This document shows, in pieces, positions 22,299 through 31,006 of a stretch of 46,709 nt of DNA; within the stretch, counting starts at the first letter, position 1, and the number at the start of each line of letters is the position of its first letter. Both the position numbers and the translations under genes were made by a program. The DNA comes from Lachnospiraceae bacterium (lineage in GTDB: Bacteria > Bacillota > Clostridia > Lachnospirales > Lachnospiraceae). Below the pieces are notes generated by a model. The model searched no databases and was not told the DNA's origin. It worked only from the letters and a program-made list of their open reading frames with translations. The stretch covers positions 1 to 46,709 of the forward strand of contig CAAGKE010000112.1 in assembly GCA_900770325.1 (NCBI GenBank). The letters run 5' to 3'.

Positions 22299-22524
22299 AG
22301 AAATATTGAAGGGAATATGCGCTGACAGAATTGATGATATAGCAGACCCATTAGCATTATTTGGAGAATCGGTTTCTAAAGCTGCGAGTTATTTTTTCGA
22401 ATTACTTGAAACGGTGGGGAAAGAGTATGTAAGCAGAACCAGATCAAATAATTGGTTGAAAATGCATGGATTGCCCATGAGAAGGAAAGCGAGTAAGCGA
22501 GATAATACGAAAGGTTGTTTTTGA
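22279..22524 (+). CDS. Hypothetical protein (81 aa)
   Basis: It starts MQKKTSEEILKGICADRIDD after GGAAGGTGG. It is helical, with a basic tail (KMHGLPMRRKASKRDNTKG). It overlaps both neighbours, so it belongs to a compact operon upstream of the large terminase. The function is unknown. Confidence 0.55.
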   Translation: MQKKTSEEILKGICADRIDDIADPLALFGESVSKAASYFFELLETVGKEYVSRTRSNNWLKMHGLPMRRKASKRDNTKGCF

Positions 22525-22700
22525 TGAGTAAAGAACAATTGAGATTTCCAGACGAAACGATGCGGGGAAAATCAGCCGATAAGAATGTCTGTCGTTATTT
22601 GGTAAATGAAGTTTGTGTTAATCAGGATTGCGATTGCTGCTTAGATTTACCGGCATATGAATATTGCAGAAAATGTCAGCTTTTTGAAAAAGATCAGTAA
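22524..22700 (+). CDS. Small Cys-rich protein (58 aa)
   Basis: It starts MSKEQLRFPDETMRGKSADK. Seven cysteines occur in the second half (VCRYL..VCVNQDCDCCLDL..YCRKCQ), suggesting a metal-binding fold. The ATG overlaps the previous stop (TGATG). It is the last gene before the large-terminase leader. Confidence 0.55.
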   Translation: MSKEQLRFPDETMRGKSADKNVCRYLVNEVCVNQDCDCCLDLPAYEYCRKCQLFEKDQ

Positions 22701-22704
22701 ATAG

Positions 22705-22752
22705 ATTCACGTGTACCGCGGTGTACCATAGGAAGGTGCGGTACACGTGAAT
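22705..22752 (+). promoter_or_regulatory. 15-bp inverted repeat over the large-terminase start
   Basis: ATTCACGTGTACCGC (22705-22719) pairs perfectly with GCGGTACACGTGAAT (22738-22752). The right arm contains the GTG start of the terminase (22747), and the GGAAGG site lies in the 18-base loop. The left arm and loop contain the tandem GTGTACC units (22711 and 22721, 10 bp apart). In RNA it would sequester the start codon; in DNA it would be an operator. Confidence 0.7.
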
Positions 22753-24366
22753 ATTACAAGAAATGAGAGAAATGCGCGGCTGCTTTTAAAGAGCGATTTG
22801 TCAGTATATGAAAATCTGAATTTGCTTTTTGAAACATGCCGAAATATTTTGGAAGAAGATAAGGAACGGGCATTGAAATTGGGCCGTCTGGTTGAAGCCA
22901 AGGCAAATGAAATGGCCAGAAAAGACGCCCGATTCTATGATTTGTACATAAGAGCGCTACTTTTCCTGTCACGGCATTACTTCCATGAGTATTTACTGTA
23001 CGTGGAACATAAACGCCCGCCGGAAAAGCAGTTTTATCTTCCGAGATGCCATGTGCTCAGGACTGTGGTTGAAGATCTGCAAGATCTGGAGGATGGAGTT
23101 ATTGATTTCCTTGGCGTATCCATGCCGCCCCGAGTTGGAAAATCAACAACCTGTATCTTCTTTATGACCTGGCAGATGGGACTTCATCCGGATATGGCAA
23201 ACCTTATGTCTGGCCATTCTGATCCGTTGACAAAAGGGTTCTACAAGGAAACCTTGAATATCATCCGAAGTGAAGAATATTGCTGGAAAGATGTATTCAC
23301 GGATGTATCGTTTGAAAGCACATCGGCAGAGGATGAAGCAATCAATCTCAATTCCCCATCTCGTTTCCCGACCTTGACCTGCAGATCCATCGAAGGCACA
23401 ACCACTGGTGCAGTAGAGGCGGCGAATCTGCTGTATACGGATGACCTTATCAAAGACCGTAAGGAATCCTTAAGCCCCCAGCGTCTAGAAACCAAATATC
23501 AGGATTATCTAAATAAGATTCTCGATCGTAAGCTTGATAATGCCAAAGAGCTTATGGTAGGAACCAGATGGAATGTGGCAGATCCACTGGGAAAAATACA
23601 GTCACAACACAAAGATAACCCGAGATATAGGTTTCGCGTCATACCAGCACTGAATGAGGATGACGAGAGTAATTTCGTATATAAGTTCGGGAAGGGATTT
23701 TCAACAAAGTATTATAAAAGCCTTCGGGAAACGCTGGACAATAATGAATGGATGGCAAAATATCAGGGCCGGCCATTCAAACGAGAGGGATTGTTATTCC
23801 CGGCAGAGGAGCTAAAAACATATAATGGAGTTCTGCCTGTAGGAGAACCTGATGTAATCATGGCTGCGATAGACGTGGCGTGGGGAGGCGGAGACAGTTT
23901 AGCGATGCCTGTATTATATGTTTATGGAGGCCGGGGATATGTTCAAGATGTGGTTTTTTCAAAGGGAGATAAGACTATTACCATGCCGTTGGTTGAGGGA
24001 AAAATTCTTCAACACAGAATACAGCTTATACGAGTGGAAGGAAACAATGGAGGGCATATGTATAGTGACGTGATCGACCAGAACATAAAGAATGCAGGAT
24101 ATTTCTGCAATATTACCAATCGCGTAACTGGAAGTGACAAGAGTAAAATGACACGCATGGTGCAGTATGCGCCTGAGATCAAACAGCTATATTTTATCAA
24201 TGATAAAAATGCAAGCAAGGAATACAGGGAGTTTATGGAAGAAGTAACATCATTATCGGTCGAAGGAAAAAATGAACATGATGATGCGCCGGATTCTTTA
24301 GCGATGCTAATTGATTTCTGGAAAGGCGATGCCGGATGGTGTGAACCCGTAGAAAGACCATGGTAA
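22747..24366 (+). CDS. terL: Terminase large subunit
   Basis: This 539-residue packaging motor has Walker A MPPRVGKST near residue 127 and an ATPase segment (LMSGHSDPLTKGFYKETLNI, LLYTDDLIKD). The C-terminal nuclease part has the metal-site AAIDVAWGGGD near 370, GNNGG, and the typical HDDAPDSLAML near the end. It starts at GTG within the inverted repeat. It translocates DNA into the prohead and cuts it. Its last eight residues (EPVERPW region) recur at the end of the downstream relic ORF. Confidence 0.93.
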   Translation: MNITRNERNARLLLKSDLSVYENLNLLFETCRNILEEDKERALKLGRLVEAKANEMARKDARFYDLYIRALLFLSRHYFHEYLLYVEHKRPPEKQFYLPRCHVLRTVVEDLQDLEDGVIDFLGVSMPPRVGKSTTCIFFMTWQMGLHPDMANLMSGHSDPLTKGFYKETLNIIRSEEYCWKDVFTDVSFESTSAEDEAINLNSPSRFPTLTCRSIEGTTTGAVEAANLLYTDDLIKDRKESLSPQRLETKYQDYLNKILDRKLDNAKELMVGTRWNVADPLGKIQSQHKDNPRYRFRVIPALNEDDESNFVYKFGKGFSTKYYKSLRETLDNNEWMAKYQGRPFKREGLLFPAEELKTYNGVLPVGEPDVIMAAIDVAWGGGDSLAMPVLYVYGGRGYVQDVVFSKGDKTITMPLVEGKILQHRIQLIRVEGNNGGHMYSDVIDQNIKNAGYFCNITNRVTGSDKSKMTRMVQYAPEIKQLYFINDKNASKEYREFMEEVTSLSVEGKNEHDDAPDSLAMLIDFWKGDAGWCEPVERPW

Positions 24367-24381
24367 CCTAGAGGTGGATTG

Positions 24382-24634
24382 ATGTCAAACATAAAAGCTA
24401 ATGATGATGAGTTTGTAGGAAAGACTTATAATTACTTAACAGTAATAGGATTTCGAGAATACAAGGAAATCAATAATAGTGAATATTGGTGGGAAGAAGA
24501 AACCGGTGGGGATCTGGGCGGATGAAATGGGTTTAAAAAGGAGCACAGTTTATGGCCGTATAAGAAAAGGAATGTCACCATATGAAGCGCTGGCTATTCA
24601 TTCACCTAGTGAGCCTATAGAACGTCCGTGGTAA
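24382..24634 (+). pseudogene. Decayed homing-endonuclease-like ORF
   Basis: A first frame (24382-24525) starts MSNIKANDDEFVGKTYNYLT, like the N-terminus of HNH/AP2 homing endonucleases. A second, shifted frame (GTG 24479 to 24634) carries the usual C-terminal helix-turn-helix (IWADEMGLKRSTVYGRIRKG, then MSPYEAL) and ends SEPIERPW. The central catalytic part is missing. The final residues copy the end of the large terminase (CEPVERPW). It is best read as the remnant of a mobile endonuclease that inserted at the terminase 3' end. Confidence 0.55.
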
Positions 24635-24650
24635 AAAGGGAGGTAAGGAT

Positions 24651-24995
24651 TTGCCAAGTAAACGATATGTCAACCTATCACAATATGGAATATCGGACGA
24701 GCGCCGGAGGGAGCTGGTGGCATTTGCTTTGCAATATAAGGAGTGGATTGACGGTCTAAGCCGGCAGGAGAACCCGAAGCTGCGCAAAAAAGTAAATTTG
24801 GTTGAATATGCGGCAAATCAGAGTTCAGAAGAAATTCGCGGGGATTATGGTCTGGCAGAGTACATAATCAAGAACGTGACGGAAGACCGTCCGTACTGGT
24901 ATCTCAAACAAGTTATGAGGATGCCGTACCGAGATAAGGAATTTTACGCTGCCAGGAAGCGATTTTTTGTGATTTTAAATCAGGAAAAAGATTAA
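24651..24995 (+). CDS. Conserved phage protein between terminase and portal
   Basis: This 114-residue protein starts at TTG with a strong GGGAGGT site and reads MPSKRYVNLSQYGISDERRR. It contains DRPYWYLKQVMRMPYRDKEF, followed by YAARKRFF. Its position and size fit the small conserved protein often found upstream of SPP1-type portals. The function is unknown. Confidence 0.6.
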   Translation: MPSKRYVNLSQYGISDERRRELVAFALQYKEWIDGLSRQENPKLRKKVNLVEYAANQSSEEIRGDYGLAEYIIKNVTEDRPYWYLKQVMRMPYRDKEFYAARKRFFVILNQEKD

Positions 24996-25076
24996 TTGCC
25001 AGAATACGGGACATACGTTTGTGTTATTGTGTATGTGGATGGTCATGTAATCACCATTTGCCTTTTCCCCCTACAC

Positions 25077-25097
25077 GGCGGCCTACAATGGGCCGCC
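25077..25097. terminator. GC-rich hairpin before the portal gene
   Basis: GGCGGCC pairs with GGCCGCC around TACAATG. Only a short AT-rich stretch follows, so termination may be weak. A single TGTACCAG near 25110 echoes the late-block repeat. Confidence 0.4.
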
Positions 25098-25137
25098 ATT
25101 TATTGAAATGTACCAGATTGATTGTTGAGGTGAGAAC

Positions 25138-26574
25138 GTGGGAACCCCAATAAGAACAAGAAACTATCATAAACGGGAAAATTTGTTCGGTCGCAGGGTT
25201 TATTTTACAGATGAGGAAAGCATTACAAGAAAAAATGTGGTGGAAGTCTTAAATAAAGCTCTTGTGCACCACAATATAAACCGGTCTGAAATTGAATATT
25301 TGGATAATTACTATCGCGGAGACCAGCCTATTCTTTATCGCGTGAAAAAGGTTCGGCCAGAGATCAATAATAAGATTGTTGAAAATTTCGCCCTTGATGC
25401 GGTCAATTTCCATACTGCGCAGAATTATGGAGAGCCAATTCAGTATGTCAACGCTTCGCCGGACAAAGATATCTCCAAAGAAATCAATATGTTAAATTCC
25501 CTGATGCGGCTGGAAAATAAAGCATATTGGGACATTGAGCTTGGAACCTGGCAAAACATCGCCGGCACAGCATACCGTTTTGTTCTTCCGGACAGATCGG
25601 CAAACATCAAAGATAGCGAGTGTCCGTTTACCCTGGACGTGCTTGACCCGAGATTTGCCTTTGTGGTCTATTCTAAACGGATAGGTAAAAAAGCAGCTAT
25701 GGGCGTCCGAATCATTGAAAACGAGAAAGACGGAGACATCTATGAGTGCTACACCAGGCAGTATAGATGGAGGATACAGGGCGGGAAAATCATTCAGGAA
25801 AAAATCAATCCTCTTAATGCAATCCCCATTATTGAGTATCCAAAGAACAGCCGGCGGATGGGCGTCATAGAAATGACGATCACCATTACGGACGCCATGA
25901 ACACAGCAACTTCCAATCGTCTTGATGGAATTGAACAGTTCGTACAGGCGTTTATGAAGTTTGTAAACTGTAAAATTGACAAGGACAAGTTCCTTGAAAT
26001 GGTACAGCTTGGTGCGGTCACTGTAAAAGGAGAACCGGGGCTTCCTGCGGATGTGGATGTCGTATCTTCTCAGCTTGACCAGAGCCAGACCCAGGTAACA
26101 AAAGATGATCTGTATAAATCCTACCTGATTGTGCAGGGAATGCCGTCCAGGGAACAGAATACCGGCGGTGATACGGGTTCTGCGGTTTATTTGAGAAATG
26201 GATGGGATTTCGCTGAAAAAAGGGAAGAGATAGGAGAACCGATTGATAAGAAATCCGAAATGGAATTTCTTAAGGTGGTTACGAAAATTCTTCGGAATTA
26301 CGATATTCTTGATATACAACTGAAAGATATTGATGTCAATATCACCAGAAACAAAACGGACAATATGCTGGTGAAATCGCAGGCGCTTCAGATTCTTTTG
26401 GACTGCGGCGTGGATGACGAAACAGCATTGGCAATCGTACAGCTTTTCTCTGATCCGCAGAAGGTATATGCAAAATCTAAGGATCGGATGCAGAATCGGT
26501 ATGATTCAAAATTTAATAAAGATATAGGAGGCGGCAATATTGCAATCCAAGAAAAAGGAACTGCCTCTGGTTGA
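25138..26574 (+). CDS. Portal protein (SPP1-type)
   Basis: This 478-residue protein starts at GTG after GAGGTGAGAAC. Features are the N-terminal YLDNYYRGDQPIL, the segment NNKIVENFALDAVNFHTAQN, IIEYPKNSRRMG, and the late SAVYLRNGWDFAEK region. All are typical of SPP1 gp6-like portals, which form the dodecameric ring at the packaging vertex. It overlaps the Com-like gene by 35 bp. Confidence 0.88.
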   Translation: MGTPIRTRNYHKRENLFGRRVYFTDEESITRKNVVEVLNKALVHHNINRSEIEYLDNYYRGDQPILYRVKKVRPEINNKIVENFALDAVNFHTAQNYGEPIQYVNASPDKDISKEINMLNSLMRLENKAYWDIELGTWQNIAGTAYRFVLPDRSANIKDSECPFTLDVLDPRFAFVVYSKRIGKKAAMGVRIIENEKDGDIYECYTRQYRWRIQGGKIIQEKINPLNAIPIIEYPKNSRRMGVIEMTITITDAMNTATSNRLDGIEQFVQAFMKFVNCKIDKDKFLEMVQLGAVTVKGEPGLPADVDVVSSQLDQSQTQVTKDDLYKSYLIVQGMPSREQNTGGDTGSAVYLRNGWDFAEKREEIGEPIDKKSEMEFLKVVTKILRNYDILDIQLKDIDVNITRNKTDNMLVKSQALQILLDCGVDDETALAIVQLFSDPQKVYAKSKDRMQNRYDSKFNKDIGGGNIAIQEKGTASG

Positions 26575-26722
26575 AGTGAGATGCGCAAATCCGGAGTGCA
26601 ATAGGCTCCTGGTAAAGGCCAGGGGTGATGTAGTGGCGGATTGCCGCAGATGCAAAGGCAGGACGATTTTCTACTACGGCAGTGGTAAAAGTCGTTTTAT
26701 TGACAGAACAGAGAAACTTTAG
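26540..26722 (+). CDS. Com-like zinc finger protein
   Basis: This 60-residue protein starts at TTG with AGGAGG upstream (MQSKKKELPLVEVRCANPEC). The pattern VRCANPECNRLL followed by ADCRRCKG matches the Com family; phage Mu Com is an RNA-binding zinc finger that activates translation of mom. No mom-like gene is seen here. Such proteins are common between portal and scaffold genes in Firmicutes phages. Confidence 0.75.
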   Translation: MQSKKKELPLVEVRCANPECNRLLVKARGDVVADCRRCKGRTIFYYGSGKSRFIDRTEKL

Positions 26723-26738
26723 TGTACCGAGAGTACCA
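26721..26738 (+). repeat. Late-block tandem motif, copy 2
   Basis: AGTGTACCGAGAGTACCA overlaps the stop of the Com-like gene. Units are 9 bp apart. The second unit is the left arm of the terminator that follows. Confidence 0.7.
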
Positions 26739-26782
26739 TTCAAGACCAGCAATGGTTTTTGATATGGCGCTCTTTTATTTTT
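26730..26782 (+). terminator. Terminator built on the tandem motif
   Basis: AGAGTACCAT (26730-26739) pairs with ATGGCGCTCT (26764-26773), with one mismatch and one G-U. TTTTATTTTT follows. It lies between portal/Com and scaffold genes, so it may tune late gene dosage. The 80 bp up to the scaffold gene hold nothing else recognisable. Confidence 0.65.
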
Positions 26783-26861
26783 GCCAGCTGTGGCGTCAAA
26801 ACAGCAGTGAGCCAGCGGAGCGACCCGCGATAACAAAGCGTAGGCGACGGAAGGAGATTAT

Positions 26862-27443
26862 ATGGCATTAACACGTGAGGACATCAAGAAACAGTTCCCG
26901 GATGCAACGGATGAACAGATCACAGCACTTCTCAATTCATATCAGGCAGACATTCAGGAAGAGAGAAGGAAAGCTGCTGCGGATGCCGCAGAGGTTAAGC
27001 GGTTGAAGGGTGTTGAGAAGGAGCTGGAAACCATGAAAAATGAAAAGCTGACCGACCAGGAAAAACTGGACAAAGCTTTGAAGGATGCGGAAGCCGAAAA
27101 GTCAAAGTATATCAAAGCCCAGAACAAAGTTAAGGTAGCAGAGGAGTTGGTCAAGGCTGGACTGACAGAGGAAGACTATTCCGGATTCATTGACAGTTTT
27201 GTGAGCGAAGATTTAAATACCTCTCTGGCTAGCGTGCAGGCATTTACAAAGACGTTTGCTGCTAAGAACGCCGCAGCAGCCAAGGCAAAGGAAAAGGAAT
27301 TAACCGACGGCCTGGGAGACGATGGCGGCAGCGACGGAGAAAAGGGGAAAGGTGAAAAGACTCCTGACGTGGAATTTGCTGAGAAACTTGCTGGATCCAT
27401 GCCAAAAGCTCCGGAAACCAGCGCATTTGATTATTACAAATAA
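26862..27443 (+). CDS. Capsid scaffolding protein (GP20-type)
   Basis: This 193-residue, highly charged helical protein starts MALTREDIKKQFPDATDEQI and continues into a long coiled coil (RLKGVEKELETMKNEKLTDQ). It ends in an acidic, glycine-rich tail and EKLAGSMPKAPETSAFDYYK. This is the layout of phage minor structural GP20 scaffolds that guide prohead assembly. The ribosome site is GGAAGGAGA. Confidence 0.85.
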   Translation: MALTREDIKKQFPDATDEQITALLNSYQADIQEERRKAAADAAEVKRLKGVEKELETMKNEKLTDQEKLDKALKDAEAEKSKYIKAQNKVKVAEELVKAGLTEEDYSGFIDSFVSEDLNTSLASVQAFTKTFAAKNAAAAKAKEKELTDGLGDDGGSDGEKGKGEKTPDVEFAEKLAGSMPKAPETSAFDYYK

Positions 27444-27457
27444 GGAGGCACGACACT

Positions 27458-27784
27458 ATGAAGGTGATTGGGAAAAGCTTTGGGCAGCCAATTGAAATTT
27501 TGAAGTTTAATGATTTTAAGGGCGCAGCTTGCATGGTAAGTGAATCTACTGGAACCTGCCAGGAGGTAGGAGGTCGCAAGATCTTGAAGGCTGGTACGCC
27601 TTATCCGTCTAATGATGCAAGCTGTCTGGGTTTCCTGCTCCATGATGTAGATGTTACGGATGGAGAAAGACCGGCAACCTATATTTATGAAGGGGCTATT
27701 AAAAATTCGGCTCTCACAGCAAACGGTGTGACGGTAGCGGAGTTGGCCAAGTCCGCAGTTCCGAGAGTGACGTTTTTTGACTAA
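27458..27784 (+). CDS. Probable capsid decoration protein
   Basis: This 108-residue beta-rich protein has ILKAGTPYPSNDASCLGFLL and a late AVPRVTFF. It is located between scaffold and major capsid, as small head decoration proteins usually are. AAGGAGG lies upstream. The identification rests on size, position and the KAGTPYP-type pattern. Confidence 0.65.
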   Translation: MKVIGKSFGQPIEILKFNDFKGAACMVSESTGTCQEVGGRKILKAGTPYPSNDASCLGFLLHDVDVTDGERPATYIYEGAIKNSALTANGVTVAELAKSAVPRVTFFD

Positions 27785-27803
27785 GTAGAAGGAGGTACAT
27801 ATT

Positions 27804-28886
27804 ATGCCAGCATTACCGTTAAATGAAGCATTTACGGCCAGAGCTATTGGTTTGTTCTGGAATTCCTACCAGCAGACCCTTGGCTTACCGCCATATCTGG
27901 GAAGCACATTATTCCCGAAAAATAAAACTCCGCTGATGGATCTTAAGTGGTTCTATGGAGCGAGTGGGCTTCCTGTTTCCCTTACTCCATCCAATTACGA
28001 TGCTCAGGCAACCTTAAGAGACCGTATCGGATTCAACCAGATCGAGACGGAAATGCCGTTTTTCCGTGAGTCTTATCTGGTAAAAGAGAAGGATGCAGCC
28101 GAGTACGAGAAGCTGATGAATTCCGATGAAGCATATGTTGCTGAACTGATGCGGCGAATCATGATCGGGCCGACTGATCTGATTCAGGGTGCAAATGTGG
28201 TGCCGGAGAGAATGATCTGGCAGCTGCTTGCTCCGGAAGACGGATCTCCAAAGATTGCGATCTCTGCCAACGGAGTGAACTACGACTACAATTATGACCC
28301 AAACGGCGAGTATAAGACCAACAACTTCATGGAGCTGACGTCTTCTACCGATAAATGGACAGATACCGAAAATTCTGACCCTTACGAGGATTTAAGGGCT
28401 GCCCAGAAGGCTCACAAGAAGAAGTACGGAACCGTTCCTTCGGTTGCAGTAATGAACGATAATACGTTCCAGCTGATCGTGAAGAACAAGAAAATTCATA
28501 ATTACCTTCTGGCTCAGAACATGAGCGCAAACATCATGGTGACAGATGCGATTGTGAAGCAGTTTTTCAGAGAGCAGTTAAAGCTTACCATTTACGTATA
28601 TGATCTGATGTACATGAATGAATCCAAAGTATCCAAGACGTTTGTTCCGGACAATGTAGTTACACTTCTTCCGGGAACCAGCGCACTGGGAAATACCTGC
28701 TATGGCCGTACTCCTGAGGAGCGTTCCGGAAATCAGTCTACAGGAGAGCTGAGCATCGTGGATACTGGTGTAGCGCTGTATACCTATACGGAGCCTCATC
28801 CGCTTAAGACCCACTGCATCTGTTCCGAGATCGTTCTCCCAACCTATGAGAGAATCATGGATACCTACGTGATGAAGGTAGCTTAA
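27804..28886 (+). CDS. Major capsid protein (capsid E-type)
   Basis: This 360-residue protein starts MPALPLNEAFTARAIGLFWN and continues with the segment LGLPPYLGSTLFPKNKTPLM. It has IETEMPFFRE near residue 80 and ends with VLPTYERIMDTYVMKV. The pattern matches the phage capsid-E (HK97-fold) family. Codon choice and strong AAGGAGG indicate high expression. Confidence 0.87.
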   Translation: MPALPLNEAFTARAIGLFWNSYQQTLGLPPYLGSTLFPKNKTPLMDLKWFYGASGLPVSLTPSNYDAQATLRDRIGFNQIETEMPFFRESYLVKEKDAAEYEKLMNSDEAYVAELMRRIMIGPTDLIQGANVVPERMIWQLLAPEDGSPKIAISANGVNYDYNYDPNGEYKTNNFMELTSSTDKWTDTENSDPYEDLRAAQKAHKKKYGTVPSVAVMNDNTFQLIVKNKKIHNYLLAQNMSANIMVTDAIVKQFFREQLKLTIYVYDLMYMNESKVSKTFVPDNVVTLLPGTSALGNTCYGRTPEERSGNQSTGELSIVDTGVALYTYTEPHPLKTHCICSEIVLPTYERIMDTYVMKVA

Positions 28887-28899
28887 GGAGGGCATGAAG

Positions 28900-29202
28900 A
28901 TGAAATATGACCATCTGGTGAAAGCAAACGGAAAATTCTACTGGCCCGGTGAAGATGTGCCGGAGCCTGTAGAATCCGTGGCAGATATCCCGGGAGATGA
29001 TTTTACAGATGAAATCCCCGAAGATGACCCTCTGGATGATGACCCGGTTCATGACAGCGATGCATCTGAGAAATACAAGGAATGGCAGCTTAAGGCCATG
29101 AACAGGGACAAGCTTGTGGAAATCTGCCATGAAAAAGGCATTGAGTACACAGAGGATGCAACGAAGGGAATCCTTATCAATCTGATCTTAGAAAAGCAGT
29201 AA
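28900..29202 (+). CDS. Head protein with HeH/LEM-like C-domain
   Basis: This protein of about 100 residues starts MKYDHLVKANGKFYWPGEDV. An acidic linker (DDPLDDDPVHD) follows. The C-terminal segment LKAMNRDKLVEICHEKGIEY resembles a HeH/SAP-like helix-extended loop-helix. ATG 28900 is chosen over 28894 because the AAGGAGG site is too close to the latter. Confidence 0.65.
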   Translation: MKYDHLVKANGKFYWPGEDVPEPVESVADIPGDDFTDEIPEDDPLDDDPVHDSDASEKYKEWQLKAMNRDKLVEICHEKGIEYTEDATKGILINLILEKQ

Positions 29203-29215
29203 GGAGGGGAACAGT

Positions 29216-29578
29216 ATGGCAGACGCAGTTGAAATCAAAAAAGATGAGCTGTTTCAGCGCTTTTGCCGCCGGGTGAAAAAGAATGTTGAAAGCCTGGATG
29301 AAGATGCTGTGCTGTCCCTGAATGATTTTCTGGAAGATGCCAAAAAGACTGTGGTAAAGAGGGCATTTCCTTTTGGCTATACAGAGGAAAAAGCAGCTCA
29401 GGCAGTTGAAGAATATTCCAACGTGGTAATAAACGTTGCGGATTATCTTTACAGCAAGGATGGGGCAGCCGGTGAGACCCAACATACTGCCGCAGGTGTT
29501 ACGAGACAGTATGGTTCTGCCGGAATCCCTTCAGAGTTCTTTTATGAGATCACACCGGAAGTTGGTGTTCTGTCATGA
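29216..29578 (+). CDS. Head-tail connector protein
   Basis: This 120-residue helical protein starts MADAVEIKKDELFQRFCRRV. Its size, helical content and position right after the capsid genes fit HK97 gp6/SPP1 gp15-like adaptors that join portal to tail. AAGGAGG lies upstream, and it overlaps the next gene. Confidence 0.65.
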   Translation: MADAVEIKKDELFQRFCRRVKKNVESLDEDAVLSLNDFLEDAKKTVVKRAFPFGYTEEKAAQAVEEYSNVVINVADYLYSKDGAAGETQHTAAGVTRQYGSAGIPSEFFYEITPEVGVLS

Positions 29579-30054
29579 GAGACCTTCAGGTCAACTTGCA
29601 GCCGATATATTATGCGATGTACGTGGGATTTATGGAAGGCACTGTGAATGGTTTTCCTTCCGGTCAGCCTGCGCCACAATATACCAATCCACGTCCGGCC
29701 ATGGTATGCATTTCCACACCGACCGGTGAAAACGAAAGTACGCCTTTTGGTTCTTTTACGGATTATGACAAGGTTATGACCACGGCAAACGATGATTTTA
29801 AGGCAGATGAGCATTCGGTTCTTTGGGTGGATGATATGCCGCTGATTAAGGCAGATGGCTCCACCGATACTCCCCCGGATTATGAAATCAAAAAATATGC
29901 GCCGTGGGGAGGACAAAAGACCTATGCCATCAAGAAAAAGGCCGCAAATATGGATGATATGGAATATCTTAAAAAGCTTCTTTCAAACGGTTCCATTTCG
30001 CAGGCAGAGTATGACAAATACAGCGCCATGATGGAGGGCCAGAATGAAGATTAA
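29575..30054 (+). CDS. Probable head-closure protein
   Basis: This 159-residue protein starts MRDLQVNLQPIYYAMYVGFM and ends in a helical DYEIKKYAP...EYLKKLLSNGSISQ tail. It sits in the head-completion position between the adaptor and the gp10-like gene and overlaps both. The exact family is not certain. Confidence 0.55.
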   Translation: MRDLQVNLQPIYYAMYVGFMEGTVNGFPSGQPAPQYTNPRPAMVCISTPTGENESTPFGSFTDYDKVMTTANDDFKADEHSVLWVDDMPLIKADGSTDTPPDYEIKKYAPWGGQKTYAIKKKAANMDDMEYLKKLLSNGSISQAEYDKYSAMMEGQNED

Positions 30055-30553
30055 GATTTCTCTTGACAAATCCAGTGTAGATGATGCCATTCGACAGGTG
30101 CAGAGATTCAAAGATGATCTTCACCGCAAGAATGAAATATTTGTTCAGCGTTTGGCTGAAATGGGAGCCAAAGACATCAATGTAAGCCTGCAATCTATCG
30201 GCGCAGTAGTTCCGCACGATGAGCCTATAGGCACAGCTTATATTGATAATATGGCATTGTACAGTGCGGTGAGGATGCGTATTGTGGTGGCGTCCAGCAT
30301 GATTCTGTTTGTGGAGTTTGGTACCGGTATTCGATATTCTGGCACCCAGAATCCAAAAGCTACGGAATTGGGCATGGGCCCCGGCACATATCCGGGGAAA
30401 GGCCACTGGGATGATCCAAACGGATGGAGTTATCAAGATGCCTCCGGTGTATGGCACCATACATATGGTATTCGGGCACAGATGCCAATGTATAATGCGT
30501 CCCAGAAAATGATACAGGAAACGGTACGAATAGCAAAGGAGGTGTTTGGGTGA
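30044..30553 (+). CDS. HK97 gp10-like tail-joining protein
   Basis: This 169-residue protein starts MKIKISLDKSSVDDAIRQVQ, with FVEFGTGIRYSG and a late YGIRAQMPMYNASQKM. The short stretch FVEFGTG followed by an aromatic, proline-rich end is characteristic of HK97 gp10 / tail-component proteins. It overlaps both neighbours. Confidence 0.75.
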   Translation: MKIKISLDKSSVDDAIRQVQRFKDDLHRKNEIFVQRLAEMGAKDINVSLQSIGAVVPHDEPIGTAYIDNMALYSAVRMRIVVASSMILFVEFGTGIRYSGTQNPKATELGMGPGTYPGKGHWDDPNGWSYQDASGVWHHTYGIRAQMPMYNASQKMIQETVRIAKEVFG

Positions 30554-30948
30554 TAAACATATCCATTGAGCAGTATGCGAGGGTTAAAACGGCCATTAAG
30601 GCCAAATGCAAAAACTCAGGTCGTGTTGAGCCCAGAACCCTCCCGAAACTGCCGTATGTAGTTTTTGAGCAGTTGAATAATCCGATTGCAAAAGACCGGA
30701 TTGACAGTGATTGCGTGGAAAATGCAGTTACCCCTACGGTTCAGATCAGCGTGTACACGCAGGGCGATACCTCGTTGACAGACAATGAGGAGATTATGGC
30801 TCTGGCAGATGCTCAGATGATTTCTGACGGCTGGCTGAGAACCTTCGGGCCGCAGGAAGTGAAAAATATTCTTGATGATTCCGTGCTTCGCTATGTTGCC
30901 AAATATGAAGCAAAAGTGGACAGCGAAGGCGTTATATGGAACCGATAA
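30550..30948 (+). CDS. Probable tail terminator protein
   Basis: This 132-residue protein starts at GTG (MINISIEQYARVKTAIKAKC). It has the LPYVVFEQL..ENAVTPTVQI pattern and a helical ADAQMISDGWL segment as in DUF3168-like/tail-terminator proteins that cap the tail tube. It ends just before the third tandem motif. Confidence 0.6.
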   Translation: MINISIEQYARVKTAIKAKCKNSGRVEPRTLPKLPYVVFEQLNNPIAKDRIDSDCVENAVTPTVQISVYTQGDTSLTDNEEIMALADAQMISDGWLRTFGPQEVKNILDDSVLRYVAKYEAKVDSEGVIWNR

Positions 30949-30960
30949 CTTAATAAAGCC

Positions 30961-30979
30961 AGTGTACCGCAGTGTACCA
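30961..30979 (+). repeat. Late-block tandem motif, copy 3
   Basis: AGTGTACCGCAGTGTACCA, with units exactly 10 bp apart. It is followed by a T6 run but no matching right arm. It lies 28 bp upstream of the tail tube gene. Confidence 0.75.
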
Positions 30980-31006
30980 ATTTTTTAATGCAAGGAGGAA
31001 GCAACT

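Noticed and set aside
26540..26722. Com-like protein as evidence of a Mu-type mom modification system
   Set aside because: No mom-like acetyltransferase gene is present in the window. The zinc finger alone is common in unrelated phages.
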